Shown: positions 25,301 through 37,547 of the stretch, piece after piece
How the letters are laid out: each line of letters starts with the position of its first letter
Position numbering within the stretch: the first letter of the stretch is position 1
Assembly (NCBI RefSeq): GCF_949628265.1
Contig: NC_088788.1
Location: forward strand, 33,466,335-33,530,334
Direction of reading: 5' to 3'
DNA from: Cloeon dipterum
Lineage: Eukaryota; Arthropoda; Insecta; Ephemeroptera; Baetidae
DNA: 64,000 nt
Notes under the pieces: generated by a model
Databases searched by the model: none
Told to the model about the DNA's origin: nothing
What the model saw: only the letters and a program-made list of their open reading frames with translations
Made by a program: the position numbers and the translations under genes

Positions 25301-26562
25301 AAATACCTGTTTAGATATATTTGCTAACTCTGGGCTTATTTCATCCTGAGAATCTTTTCTTTTTAAGCCAGTACATTTCATTCTCCATTGCGAGACAATG
25401 ACAAGCTCTCCGGAATTGATATCCTGACCAGCATAGACAACTTTGCCTCTACTGCTGTGACCTTCAGTGAAGATGTAGTACAAAATAATAGATTTTAAAA
25501 GCCATTACATACCTAAGCAGTGCCCGATTTGAATTTGCTGCTCAGAGAACTGGACCAATTTTGTTCCTCTGTGATTGCAAGTCAATCGGTCAGTACTGCT
25601 TGACGAGCTTTGAGCACTGAAAAAATTTAGGTATATTTTTATAAAACAAATCACCAAACACAAATTAAAAAAATCGTCTTACCGCTGACGTCTGGTTTGC
25701 TGAATTGGAACTGCATCATTATTATTTAAAACTTCCTTTTCATGCAAAACTTCTTTCCTTTGCCGAACTTCCTCTTTAAGAGCTTGTTGCTTTCTTAGTA
25801 TGTGTTCTTTCAGATTTTGGCGCTATTATAGAGTTATATTCATATTTTTTCTTTTAAATGACTATAAACTAAACGCACCTCTCTATCCTGCTCTTGCTGC
25901 CTTAACAGCTGCTTCTGCTTTTCCTGTTGTGCTTGACGGGCTTGCATTTCATCGTAGAAGGATTGATATCGAGGCTTGTTATGCTCTAACAAAAATTTCT
26001 ATGGCAAATGAAAATCAAGATAGCAATAATTATGTCTTTGATAAATTATAAGAAATATACCCTGACGAACTGAGTAAGTTCGAAGATCATAACTTCTCCA
26101 ACCAAGTCGTTGGCAAGCGAATCAAGATTTTCCGACAGCTCCTTGACTTGTTGGGTTGAAAGTCCTTTACTATTTTCCAATAGTATTTTTGGCACACTAC
26201 AAATTATATTAATTTTTAACTGGTCAATTAAAATAGCTTAAAAATATTATTACTGTTCTGGATATCGACTGTTGCACTTAACATGAAGATCAATTTTGGC
26301 GTATACTTCTGCAGGACCACTGCTCCCCTGCTGAGGGGTTACAGTCAAGACTATGTCTGGTGGACGACGATTTTTGCGGCCGACATCCTTTTCCCTTAAG
26401 TCTATAAACTCAGACGGTGCAAATATTGCCTATATTTGATGAAATTACGTGGGTTATTGACAAAATCAATAAATTTTAATGAGCAAACAAAGTAACCCAG
26501 GTTTATTATACCTTTAGTGCTTCAATCTCATTTTCCTGGCGCTCTTCAAGGGTTTCAGACAT
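19360..26562 (-). CDS. Gcn2: eIF2-alpha kinase GCN2 (EIF2AK4), complete, 25 exons
   Basis: Phosphorylates eIF2-alpha on sensing uncharged tRNA or stalled ribosomes. Exons (transcript order): 26562-26512, 26429-26254, 26196-26061, 25998-25879, 25822-25683, 25616-25513, 25461-25307, 25248-25129, 24651-24480, 24420-24189, 24130-24007, 23954-23585, 23528-23387, 23338-23174, 23118-22761, 22635-22294, 22201-21805, 21740-21556, 21216-21007, 20945-20788, 20411-20171, 20115-20006, 19949-19757, 19704-19538, 19486-19360; 4695 nt, 1564 aa. Domains: RWD (about 1-120, MSETLEERQENEIEALKAIF ... RYPEHVPKI); charged coiled region (120-210); pseudokinase with HRDLRHSSVYLL (230-495); kinase with LGKGAFGDV, ALKRIKL, an acidic insert, HRDLKPVNVFLD, GDFGLAT and GTALYAAPE (535-965); HisRS-like domain (985-1380); C-terminal ribosome-binding domain ending IVLFSLADNVYRTLF. 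Length is close to known GCN2 proteins. Start ATG at 26562. The active kinase keeps its catalytic residues; the pseudokinase lacks the normal catalytic loop, as usual. Confidence 0.95.
24830..25102. mobile_element. MITE-like element, family 1 copy B, inside Gcn2 intron 8
   Basis: A 273-bp element with ends AGAGGTCTAAG and CAGACCTCT, flanked by a perfect 10-bp target duplication ataaataagt (24820-24829 and 25103-25112). Reverse-complemented, it matches copy A through its whole length, for example CGTGAAG next to AATATT and CTGGCGGGACC. It sits in the Gcn2 intron 24652-25128 and ends 26 bp from the exon 8 donor, so it must be spliced out. The exact duplication suggests a younger insertion than copy A. 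Confidence 0.85.
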
Positions 26563-28405
26563 CTTGAACTACGACGTCCAAGTTATTTTTGATTAGCCTT
26601 TTAAGATAAGGCTTTTGTCCTTCCTCTCATTCGGCACTAAATGCAGTTTTATCTAATGGAAAAAAGATAAATAAATAACACGATCAATAAGATAGGTAAT
26701 TTATCTCCTTTTATTAATTAATTTTATTAATCACTTAATATTTCTCCATTCAATGATGTTCTTAATAACTTTAATACAAATTAATGGAGTAATGAAAAAC
26801 AGAAATGAGATTTTACAATTAAATTATAGAAAATTTTGTAGTCATCAAACGTAACTAGCAAAAATTGAGGAACAAAAATATATTCACACGAGTTACGAGT
26901 TAGACTATGTAAATGCAAATTCAACTTATTGATAAGCTTTTAAATGTACCCAACGAAACTTAAATTTTTTAGCTCATGTGTGCAATGCATCACACTGAAT
27001 TTTGATTTCTACTTAGGTGGACAAAAAATCTGAGAATAAACATTACACAATATAATAGGGTATGTATTATTATTTTTAAATTTTTAGAATTTTCGAGATT
27101 GAGATTGCATTGATCAGCCACACATTAAACCTTAAAGTGGAATGATACTGGGCAACAATTGAAAAATATTTAAATTGTTGGATGCCTTAAACAATTGACC
27201 GATAAACAATTTGTTCAACAATTTGCAATAATAAAAAATGACCTTCCTACAATAAAAATTCAAATTTTGCCAATTTTCTCAAAAATTTACAGTGCTCGAA
27301 CATATTTTCTTGGCATATTGCGATTCCTCTCGTCGAGATCTGTTCAACGGTGTATGCCACTTATTGGGGAAACTATTGGCTTTGAAATTAAATCGGATTT
27401 CAAGTAAGGAGACAGCCATTGCCATTTGAAAAGCACGGTAACTTTCTAGCCAATTTTCTCAAAAAATTACAGCGCTCCTTAGGTCAATTTAGGCTTTAAC
27501 TGAATCCTAAGGGATGATTTTATGCATTGGCAACAAGCATTTTCCAGGCTTTTCCAGTATCATTCCTCTTTAAAATTATTGTAACACTCAATTCAAATCG
27601 ATCCATGAATAAAACTGTCTTTGTTGACAGATTTTTCTTAAAATATTATACCTGACTGTGCACTTGTGCGTGCAGCTTAACGCATCACCATCACGCCTTC
27701 AACCTCAACACAAAAACATCGTGAGGCTAAGTCAGCTGGCACAGTGTCAAATATTCGCGCTTGAAACATTGTTCCCGCGTGCTGTAATCAATACCAACCC
27801 CATCAAAATTATTTTGAAGTTGTTGTTCATCGGAACAAAAAAATTAAAAAAAATAATTTTTAAGGAAATTGGTCTAAGGAATTTATTTGAAAAATTATTC
27901 AAAAAGCTACGGTAGAAGATGAAATTCGAGGTTTCCAGGCCATAAGACATTTTCAATCACCTGCTCTTCAGTTGGTAGCGTTGGTCCCCCGCTATTAACT
28001 TTGCGAATATACGAACTTACGAAGGAGCAAGATTACGGATGTCGCGTTCTTCCGTGCTTCTCCAAAATTTGTCTTTAACATTTTAACCCGTTCAATAATT
28101 TTACCAAATTACTCCTAAAACCAGTGATACAATTTCTTTCGCCATGTTTCAATTGTGAGTGTGCTGCTGGAAGGGCTAGGAGAAGTGAAATCCAACGAGA
28201 ACTCGGACGTGAGAGCGGCAAGGTCCATGCACCGGTCTCAATTGTGCTGCTTCTTTTTATCACGCGAATTCTTGTGACCGACGTAAATTTGACTTCTAGA
28301 ATTTGAGCGTGCTACACGGTCGACCTCGAAATCCTCACTGGTCCATCATTTACGCTGATTTCATGGTTTAGCGCGTGAAAATAGGATTCCCTCCAAAACG
28401 TCAAC
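26563..28405. other. Divergent intergenic region between Gcn2 and Acf1
   Basis: 1.84 kb shared upstream region of two housekeeping-type genes transcribed away from each other. Contains the inverted-repeat element described separately at 27132-27573. The rest is AT-rich near Gcn2 and more balanced at 28000-28400 next to Acf1. No coding sequence that I can support. Confidence 0.6.
27132..27573. mobile_element. Candidate inverted-repeat element flanked by TTAA
   Basis: TTAAAGTGGAATGATACTGG at 27132 and its inverted partner ending CTCTTTAA at 27573 match in 19 of 20 positions. TTAA at both outer edges could be the target duplication of a piggyBac-type non-autonomous element of about 440 bp. The interior contains a direct repeat of ccaattttctcaaaaa..tacag.gctc (near 27270 and 27450) and no transposase. 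No second copy is in this window, so the element call rests on the termini only. Confidence 0.5.
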
Positions 28406-31400
28406 ATGCCACTTTTACGTAAAAAGCCATTTGAGCGCATCAAACCTCCGAAAGATTTGAGACCCGACGAAGATGTTTTCCATTGTCAACTTACTGGAGA
28501 AGTCTTCAGGGATTATGAGTGAGTTTTCATGAAATGGCAATCTTGAACACCTATTTACTCACTCGCTACACACCATTTTTCATTTTCATGTCGGTGCATT
28601 CTCGCTAAATCGTAATCTAGGGCAAAATTGGATTGTATAATTGGTATGCGCGTGGTTTCGATTTCCAAGATGGGACCTCGGAGCGGTAGCATGTTAGCGG
28701 TGCGAAATGTCCGCCGCTATAGAAATAATTAAATGCAATTCTCTTTGCAGTGTATTTAATTTTGAATTTTTTAAACTTTTTTTTACTTAATATATGCTTA
28801 ATATGTACCAAAATTTACCTCACACCTACCAACATTAAACTAAAAAACAAAAATTTACTTGATAGTTTAAATTTGATTTAATTAACTAATTACAATAATT
28901 ATTTTTCAGGAAATTCTACGAGAGAACCATCCTATGCAATTCGCTTGTATGGTCGTGCTCCCTAACCGGCAAGCCCAATTTAACATTTGGAGAAGCACAG
29001 CAATCTGAGCAGGCTGCATTGCAGTCAATAAAAGGCTTTGGGAAAGAGGTAACAAGCGCATCAAAACAATTAGCTCTAATATTTAAAAAATTCCTATTTT
29101 AGCTTCACAAGCCTGTGCTCCTGCTAGCCAAAATGACCCATCGTTCTAGTTTCATAGACATGACTGAAGATATTTTTGCATTTGTCAAGGACAGGTACTT
29201 TGTTGGCGAAAACCTTGAAGTGAACACGGGAAGTGATAGGTAAAGACACTCCCATGCTTTTTTTAGCACTAGGAGAAATAAGCAATTTTTGTTACAGTGT
29301 TCCATGCACGATACTCAAGGTCATTCCACCTGATAGAACCTCGCCTTCAAAGTCTCCTGATAAGAGGTTGAGCGAAGCTTGTGTTAAATAGAAACACAAA
29401 TTCATTAAGTGGTTTTACAGTGCATCCAAAATTGTTGGAAACCTTCCCGATGCCGCTCTCTATCGGTATGAAATTACAGCACCAAAGGTTTGGCCAAGGA
29501 AAATAGTGTCTGCAACTGAATTGAAGCGACCTAAAAGCTTGTTCACAAGAGAGAAAAACAAGCTGTTCCTGAAGCAAAACACTGAGAGTGGATCTCGAAC
29601 GATACGAGTGAAGGTGAAGGTTTATTTTCTCTCCAAGAGATTATTTTTGAAAATTCATGCATAAATACTCTCACTTAAAAGTAGTCACATTTAATAATTA
29701 TCTAAACTAAAACCCGCGTCTTTAATATCCTCGCAGGAAGCAGCAGTCGCGAAATATGATCTTGATACTGCAAACTTCTCTGATTACTTTGCTGGACCAT
29801 TACCTGAATTTCCCAAACCAAAGAGACTGTCCAAACTCATAGCTGATGAGGACTTAACCCCTGAAGAAAGGGAAAAGAGGGTTAGAGCTGAAAAGAGAAA
29901 GGAAAAGAGACGCCTTGCCAAGGAAGGAGCGGAGGAGATGAAGAGGAAATTATCAGAAGGGCGATCCCCTCTGAAAAATGGAAATTCCCCATCAAAATCT
30001 GCAAAGCCAGTTGGTCGGCCCAAGGGAAGTGGCAAAAAGGAGGGCGTCAAAAAACTTACTGCTGAACAAATGAAACAGAAGTAAGAAGCACCTGCAAATA
30101 TTGGCTCTATAATTTGATACTTTGATAAATTATTTTTGAAGTTGCTGCTTGATCAATATGTACAAGATCTAACGATTCATTTAAAAAAATAGGTTGATTG
30201 AGGATGCGAAGCGTGAGAAGGAACAAGAAAAACAGACCAAAAAGGAAGAGCGAAGCAAAGCTAGAGAAAAGGCCAGGGAAGAAAAAAGGCAACTTGATGA
30301 ATTTTACAAAGAGTGGAATAAACCCAAAGATGATCTCATGTGCGAAGATCTTAAGGTTTGTGTGGAAGCACAAGTCCTATTCATCCAATAATACTTTCTG
30401 AATTGTAGGAGATGCCTGAACCCTGTGCAGTGCAGTGTCGCATTCCAAACAGCTTGTTTGGCGAATTCATGGCTATCCTTGAGTTCTTGCATGGATTCAA
30501 GGAGGAGCTCCGGGTAAAAGATTTCTTCCCTCAGGGCATGAGCTTTGAGGTGCTTGAAAGGGCGTTGGTTGAGCAAGAGATCGCTGGTCCACTCAGTGAA
30601 TTGTTGCATCTCTTGTTAAATGCCATTTTCACTATGCAGGAGGATGAGGAGGAGGAAGTGCAAGCTGCCGAGGCCGATGCGATCGGTAACTAGCATTTGC
30701 TTTGAAAATGCTTTAACTATCTTGCGGGTGGATTTAGTTGACACTGGAAACTGCTTGAACTCAGAAGAAGCAGCAAAATTGGCAGTTGTTGCTGCGAATT
30801 GGAGTCAAACATTCCAAGGGTGCCCCATCACAAAGCTAAATCTTGACCAATCAACCCTCACCGAAATCCTCAGACTGCATTTATTAGGGTCTGGAAGCCG
30901 AGCAATTGAAAGCTACACCAGTTGGAGGTAGTTTTTACTTTCATCTGCAAGGATTGGTTGTTTTAGTATTAATTTCCAGGGGTTATTTGATATGTGACGA
31001 CCCAGGTCTATCATTCCGAGTGAATGAACCTCAGATTTTGAAAGCTCTGACCAAAAAATCTGTCATTGATCTGTCAATTGGGGAAAAGCTGAAAGTTTTG
31101 ACCTGTCTGATGCATCAAGTGCTACAGTTTGGAAGCATCCGCGAGACTATCAACGAAAGAAATGAAAAGCTGAAGCAAGCTAAAAATGATTTGCGAACAG
31201 TTCAACTTGCAGAGAAGAAGCGTGAAATGGAAGAGGCAATTAAGTGAGACTTAAAACTTTGTGAACATAGAACATTAACTAATCTGAGTGGACATAGGAA
31301 CCGAGCGGACAAGCAGAAACTAAAGGAGGGAGATGTCGCACCTGTAGATCAAGAGAAACTAGAAGCAGAGAAGGTGAAAAGGGAGAAAGAAAACAGCAGA

Positions 31401-34400
31401 AAACATGCAGAATTCCAAGCCAAGGAACAAAAGATGTTGGAAGTTGTCCAGTCCTTGCAGTGGGGCGTGTCAGCTGTGAACCTTGGAACTGACAGGGCTC
31501 ACCGCCGCTACTGGCTTTTCCAGTCACTTAATGGTCTATTCATAGAGAATGATGTTGAAAACGTATGTTTGTTGGTACGCTATTGTTCGATTAAGCTCAC
31601 CTACCCATTGCCAGATTGGATCTTGCTTGGAGCAAGCGACCCCTAGCCCAAAAATTCCGCTCTGTGAGGATTCTCTGAAATACGTCCGACACTTGTATGA
31701 ACTTAAACAACATACCCATAAAGAGGAAATCAACTGTGGGTCTAGCGACAAGGAGAATGAACGATCACCGCACCCTGCAGGGAAAAACAAAAAGCACAAG
31801 AAGCCAGAGGATGAAGAGGTATTGTTTGTTTAATTCCGTCGTTTGCTTTCTCAATTTACGAGGAATATCTTGTTTGTTGGAAGGCTTTTAAAGCAATATC
31901 CTATTTATTTCCTACCTCTCGTTGTTGCATCATATTATGTGCTTGTTAACTTCAGCATTTGGAAATATTTATTTTTATTTGGTATCTTGTGAAACGCATT
32001 TCAATATTTTGTTTGCCTTCGGCTCAATTTTAAAATTCAACGCAATTCATGCTACTGAGAATTGCTTAACTTGTACTCACGCAGTAAATTGTGAGTAGCT
32101 GTATTGTAGTGAAGAAGGCAGTATCTTAAACGACAATGTAAGTAAGAAAGGTTAAGAATTATTAGTTTGAAGATATTTACATTACTGGAATAAATGAAAT
32201 TACTAACTATTTTTGGTTAATTCAGGATGATGTTATCGAGCCAAGCAAGACGTTCAAGTGCACCAGCGAGCAGGACTCGTGTCCGGTGCACTCCACTGTT
32301 TTGCCGCGAATTAAATGGAGCTACTACAACCGTCCTAATGAGCTGGACGCTCTTGTCAAGAGTCTCAACCTCAGAGGCATCAGAGAAATTGAATTGAGGC
32401 AGTCACTTCTGTTGAACAGGAACCGCATTGAGCAGACGATGGCCAGGTGTCCTGCTAACATACTGGGCAGGCCGGACGTGAGTTTTCCTGTTTTTCTGTT
32501 TTATGGGGGTAGATTCACATTCATTTAATCCTCAGGATGTTGTACTGGCTGAAGTCGACCCACCCCGGAAGTCCTCTCGCGTTGCGGGTGGTTCCGCAAG
32601 TAAAAACAAGGAAGATTCGAACTTAAACTTCCCCAAGGGAACTCCAATGACCACAATCATGGAGGCCACCTTGAGGGACGTGATCATTGACATGGAAGAA
32701 AAGATTCACTTAGGTGGGCTTGGAACACTGAAGGTGTCTGAACGCGAAAAATGGAGAGACAGTATCATCAATGGTGGATATGATCAACTCTGCAGCAAAC
32801 TCTCTTGGGGTGGAAAGAACAATTTAATGAAGGTTATTTCTCATTTTTGATGCTTGTCACATTTCTTTCCAATTTGCTATGATGCATAACACTTTAGTAT
32901 TATCTGATATTACATGATATTATTTTACTTCGTCACTACCTCTGAGCATATTCATTTTATCAATAGCAAAGATTTTCTGCGATTACTGTGCGTCAATGAT
33001 TGAAAAACGCTTGTTTAACTTCAGGGCTCACCTACATCGGAACGTGTTAGCAAAATAAAGATGGAGGAAAGGAGTAGACCTGGAACTCCAGATAGTGTTG
33101 AATCTGGCTCAGTGTGCCAGGAATCTGCCGCCAACGAAGGAGAAACGTGCGGAGATGACTTGAAAAAAGTCCACGCGCTGGCCAGTGCTATCCTGCAAAT
33201 TGAGCAAGCTGTAGAGACCAAGTACCTGCAGAAACCACTCGGGGAGGACGAAAAGGAGAAACAGAAACGGCTGAAAAAATTGCAGGCCAAAAAGGCAACT
33301 GATGAAGAAGGTATTATTGACAATGAAAAGTTATCTTCAAAACAGCTTTGCAATGATTACAACAAATGGTATTAAATTGAACTCCTGTGATAATTATCCA
33401 TTTATCGTCACTACCTCTGAGCTGAAAATAATAATTAATTTTTACGTTGTGGTATGAGTAGCCCGTTTTTAATATTTCGTTCTCTCGCAGAGGAAGAAGA
33501 TGAACCCAAAGAGGAGGTACCTAAGGTTGATATGCCTTCTCAAATTGAAAGATGGGAGATTTCCTTGATGGCCAGTACCAGTTTCTCGCAGTTGTTTTTG
33601 CATTTCTCTTCTCTTGGTAAAACGCTTGTTTAATCTTGAAAGTGGCATTTCCTATAGCATGTGGCATTCCTTTGCAGAAAACAGCATCCTTTGGTCCAAA
33701 TCTGCTCTGAACGCTCGCTGCAGAATTTGCCGTCGCAAGGGCGATGGAGAGAACATGCTCCTGTGTGACGGTTGCGATAAAGGACACCACTTGTATTGCC
33801 TCAAACCACCTCTGCCGGTAAGCTTACCACGCAATGTGTGTTTGTTCCACTAGTAGCACCGGTATTAAACGCAATCCAAAACCCCATAGCTTGCACAGAG
33901 AAAATTGGAGGTATGGAAAGCCTTCAGTTCATTTTAATGTGAATTTCGTCACCTAGTTTTAATCTATGAATTAATAGTTATTTGCATGCCCCAATTTCTA
34001 TATAGATTTACTTTGACTAGTTATATTATACCACATTCAAATTTACTTATTTATAAAGCAACTTATGAAGATGAATATGTTTTATTCTATTTTTGGTGCT
34101 TTTTAAACAGTTAGTTATAGTCTTGTACTGATTTCTGTCTTGTTTTACAGTTTGTGCCTAGTGGAGAATGGTTCTGTCCCACATGCAAGCCAAAAGAAAA
34201 GCCCCAGACACCCAGAAAGTATAGAAACATGGTTGAAGAGGTGCTGGATTCAGATGAGGATGACGCTGAGGAGGAGCAAGATTTGGATGAAATGGAAGTT
34301 GAGAGGTTTGTTGAATTTTAAATTTTGTGAAACTTTGCTAAATGACTAATTAAATGTTTATTGTCTGAGAATTACTTAAAATGTATTAATTTGCGGCATC

Positions 34401-35932
34401 AATAATTATTATACTTGATAATTTGTGCAGCGAGGGCGAAGAAGAATCTCAGTGTGCGTCCTGTGGCGAGCAAGGAGACATGGTCAAGTGCGAGGATTGT
34501 CGTCAAGAATATCACCCTCAGTGTGCTAATCCACAGCTCCGCTGTGTTCCTCGAGGGACTTGGAAATGTCAGGATTGCAGAGACGCTGCTACTAAAACCA
34601 AATGTAAGTAATTCTCAATATCTGTGTAAGTCAAAACTTGATTAAATGTATTTACAGCAACTTCTCGGAAAAAGCGACAAGGTGCAGTGGTGTTCGCACA
34701 AAAGCCCCTCAACTCGAGAAGATCTGCTAGGGATGCAACAAACAAAATTTCCAAAGCAGCCAAGAGACTTCGATCCAGCTCTTGGGATGGTATGGACCAG
34801 CCTCAGACTAAAACTCGTAGAAAGTTGGCTAGGCGCTTCTAAGCCATGAAGACAAACCGCGTTATATCTAAACTCATCTTTTCTTCTGCTAGTTGCATGA
34901 TTTGTGCTTCACTATAATACTATTATTTGCATGCCCTTGGGCTGGTGTTGAGAGTCTCATTTCTGCTGCTACTGCCGACTCTGTTGCAATACCTCTTAGA
35001 AGTAAGCGTGTCTGAATATATCCTTCAATTGGAATTTGGGCTCGCACTATTCACTCAGGTTTATCTGTTATCAGTGATTCTTCACATATTTCCCACTGTG
35101 ATGACTGAAAGAAATAAATTTTGAACTTTGAAACAATTTTATAATTGGCTATTTATAAAAAAATGAAAAACTGTTATTTTGCTTATCTCTTCCCCATGGT
35201 CCGTAAATTTTTGCATGCACCTCCTCAATTGCATTTAAATGAAACCTCATTGCCTTTCAAGTCTGAAATAAAAATAATGCTGAGGCTTTTTAACGATACC
35301 AATAATCAACTGTGATTTATTGGCAGATTCAGACACGTCGAGGAATGGCAGCATTGCTGGTGATGAGGTTGCCAGCGGCAGAGAGCAGCGCTCTCGCAGA
35401 CGTCCAAGATGGATGGCCACTGATCTGCCGGAAGAGGAGTGCAGATTAAACGCACAGCTCTTGAGAGCAGTCTTAGAGGACCTGATGGGGCACAGCGAGG
35501 CATGGCCTTTCTTGCGTCCAGTTTCAAAGCAAGAGGTAGCTCTCTTACGTCCCTGATTGTAAACTTATTTAAATACAATGCAAATTAAATTCCACGCAGG
35601 CCCCTGACTACCACTCAATCATTAAGAAACCGATGGATTTGGGAACAATGAAGTACAAACTGAACCAGATGGATTACCGCAACAACAGTGAATTCCTTGC
35701 CGACGCTCACTTGATTTTTGATAACTGCGAGATGTACAATCAAGCTGATGCCGATGAATACAAGTAGTGATACACTATCAATATATAATTTTAAATCTAA
35801 AATTCATTCTTGAAAAGGGCTGGAACCACTCTGAAGAAGTTCTTTGAGCGGAAATGCAACGAGTTGGCACTCAAGATGGTCGAAGGCGACTTGGAACCTC
35901 CAAATGCTAAGAAGTCTCGCAGAGCAATTTAA
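28406..35932 (+). CDS. Acf: ACF1/BAZ1A-type chromatin remodelling subunit, complete, 23 exons
   Basis: Large subunit that pairs with an ISWI ATPase (ACF/CHRAC) to space nucleosomes. Exons: 28406-28518, 28910-29048, 29103-29239, 29298-29366, 29421-29613, 29737-30080, 30193-30355, 30409-30685, 30738-30927, 30980-31243, 31298-31562, 31615-31818, 32226-32477, 32536-32832, 33025-33310, 33491-33616, 33678-33817, 34151-34305, 34431-34603, 34658-34789, 35327-35535, 35600-35763, 35818-35932; 4407 nt, 1468 aa. Domains: N-terminal MPLLRKKPFERIKPPKDL and WAC domain (20-130); basic/charged coiled regions; DDT domain (about 388-470, FGEFMAILEFLHGF); WAKZ-type region with KWSYYNRPNELDAL; PHD1 (CRICRRKGDGENMLLCDGCDKGHH, 1120-1175); PHD2 (CASCGEQGDMVKCEDC, 1215-1260); bromodomain (about 1345-1450, WPFLRPV ... 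PDYHSIIKKPMDLGTM ... MYNQ). Start ATG in context TCAACATGC. Exon 5 could alternatively end 6 nt later (GTTTAT). Domain order and length match insect Acf1. Confidence 0.94.
34658..34842 (+). CDS. Acf: Alternative terminal exon of Acf1 lacking the bromodomain
   Basis: If the donor GATG|GTATGG at 34790 is not used, exon 20 stays open for 17 more codons and stops at TAA 34840-34842, ending with a basic tail (KTRRKLARRF). A polyadenylation-type AATAAA follows at 35113. The product would be about 1323 aa with both PHD fingers but no bromodomain. When the donor is used, phase 1 joins exactly to the bromodomain exon at 35327. Whether the short form is expressed cannot be seen from sequence. Confidence 0.5.
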
Positions 35933-36393
35933 AAGGGAATCTCAAGAACAACACTGATGTCGGCAAAGTATATTAAGCTAATTAAGATTAGGAAGAACAT
36001 CGTTGGTGTCCAACGCCTACATTTGGATGTATTTTTGTATTACTAGATTTAACTTATTTATTTCAAGATGCACAACCCATCAGCTCTGCACTTGTTTGTC
36101 TTTCTATACATCGTAAAGCTCAAAATTCTAATATTAAACCATTAATCCATAATACCAATCAGGCATTTCAAGACAGTAACTTAATTAGTGTTAAGGTTGT
36201 GGACACGTGTACTAGACACTTGATAGCTCATTGATTATTACTTGATGTCATTCCTGTGCTTATGTCATGTCATTAACGGTCATCACATGAGGTTGCTTTT
36301 GTAGGTTTCTACGCCTCATTGTACTTTGACTAATTATAAGCAAGGTGTACGCAAACACAATAAATTCCCTTTTTATAACTTATGAGAGCAGTA
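35933..36393. other. Convergent 3' region between Acf1 and Pigh
   Basis: 460 bp between facing stop codons. AATAAA for Acf1 lies at 36359, close to the Pigh stop, and TTTATT (minus AATAAA) for Pigh lies at 36057, so the two 3' untranslated regions may overlap by about 300 nt. No coding potential. Confidence 0.55.
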
Positions 36394-37132
36394 TTATTTT
36401 ATTTTGTTGACAAGATCTAATATTTTGTTGTGAACTTTTTGAAGAAACGCAAGCCGAGGTGATGTGTTCTAGAATTCGCACAAATTTAATAATTGAAAAC
36501 AATTTTTAATGATGTAATATTCACCTTAAATAAAGGGACTAGCTTCTGTTTGTTCTTTGGGTTCTTCAAAACAACTGCCAAGTAAAAAGCATGGTCCTGT
36601 GACAAGAAATAAATCAAGAAGCTGAACTGTCAGTAAATTGACAAGTCTACCCAGCCAATATCTTCATTAATGATTACTCCTGTATACTCATTGGCAGGTA
36701 TGAAGTTGTAGGTCTTCATTCCACATTTATATTCAATTGTATGCTGAATCCCAGTCGAAGGAACAAATGTGACTGTTTCTGTAATTTGATCATTAATATT
36801 AATAAAAACAGGTTTAAATGTGTACTGTCGCATTATTTACCACTAGACACTCTGAACAATAACTTTCCAGAGGTGAGAGCGATAAATGACAATGAGGAAA
36901 AGGCGCAAAGTAGACTGAAGCAGTCAGTAAATTTAGTCGGTATGGCCAAGTATAAGGACATCATTAGACAAATTATTGCAGAAGTAAATCCGAACAGGAA
37001 CCCATACTGCCGCCTGTCATTGTGAATCTTGGATATAAACTCTTCGCATTTTTCACCGCTTTCACAACGCTTTTCTACAATTGTCAGTTCAAGCATTTGG
37101 CCTCTGATGTTTTCTTGATGCCAGGAAACCAT
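36394..37132 (-). CDS. Pigh: PIG-H, subunit of the GPI-GlcNAc transferase
   Basis: Component of the ER complex (PIGA, PIGH, PIGC and others) that makes GlcNAc-phosphatidylinositol, the first step of GPI-anchor synthesis. Four exons: 37132-36841, 36778-36651, 36596-36525, 36468-36394; 567 nt, 188 aa, about the length of the human protein. Two adjacent hydrophobic segments (about residues 44-65 and 70-92) make a hairpin, followed by the conserved ESLLIIDSLG-like region (here SSETVTFVPSTGIQHT), FIPANEYTGVIINEDI, FYLAVVLKNP, LVPLFK and SPRLAFLQKVHNKIL. Similarity to known PIGH is moderate but runs in the right order over the whole length. Start ATG at 37132 in AAACCATGG reading (minus). The gene is divergent to sima, 415 bp apart. 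Confidence 0.85.
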
Positions 37133-37547
37133 GGCGTTTAATTAATATCACAGTATGCAAGAGCAATGCCAAAGCAAAATCAATAAACCTTAGTGTTTTT
37201 AGCAGTGTTATTATGATTAGGCCAGGCGCGGGCGGGGAAACAGCGAATTGTGTGACAGCTGTGCCGTCAGATGTCAGCGTCGGCGCCGATTTCTCCCACT
37301 GCGTACTTGGTTTCGTTCAGCTGAAGTAAAGAATGTGACGTCAGAAATTGTTAAATGGTGGTAAGCAAGAGAGGAAGAGAAAATATCCGCGTTTAGCCCC
37401 AAAATTCGAGTTTTCCCTCGCGAGTGATACGACGTTCGATGTGATCCAAGTGTCCATGCGATCCTCAGCAGTGACCTGAGATTGCATGTAGCATTCTTTG
37501 GATTATCCCTCGTTTAGTGCACCAACCAGAAGCTGAAAAAGACCGCA
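37133..37547. promoter_or_regulatory. Bidirectional promoter region Pigh / sima, with CRE site
   Basis: 415 bp between the two ATGs, comparatively GC-rich. It contains a full palindromic CRE/ATF site TGACGTCA (37336-37343) and CAGCTG E-boxes near 37257 and 37320. A donor-like GGTG|GTAAGC near 37362 could end a non-coding sima exon. Another TGACGTCA lies 0.4 kb into sima intron 1 (38034-38041). No TATA box is evident. The site is a sequence match; binding is inference. Confidence 0.5.
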
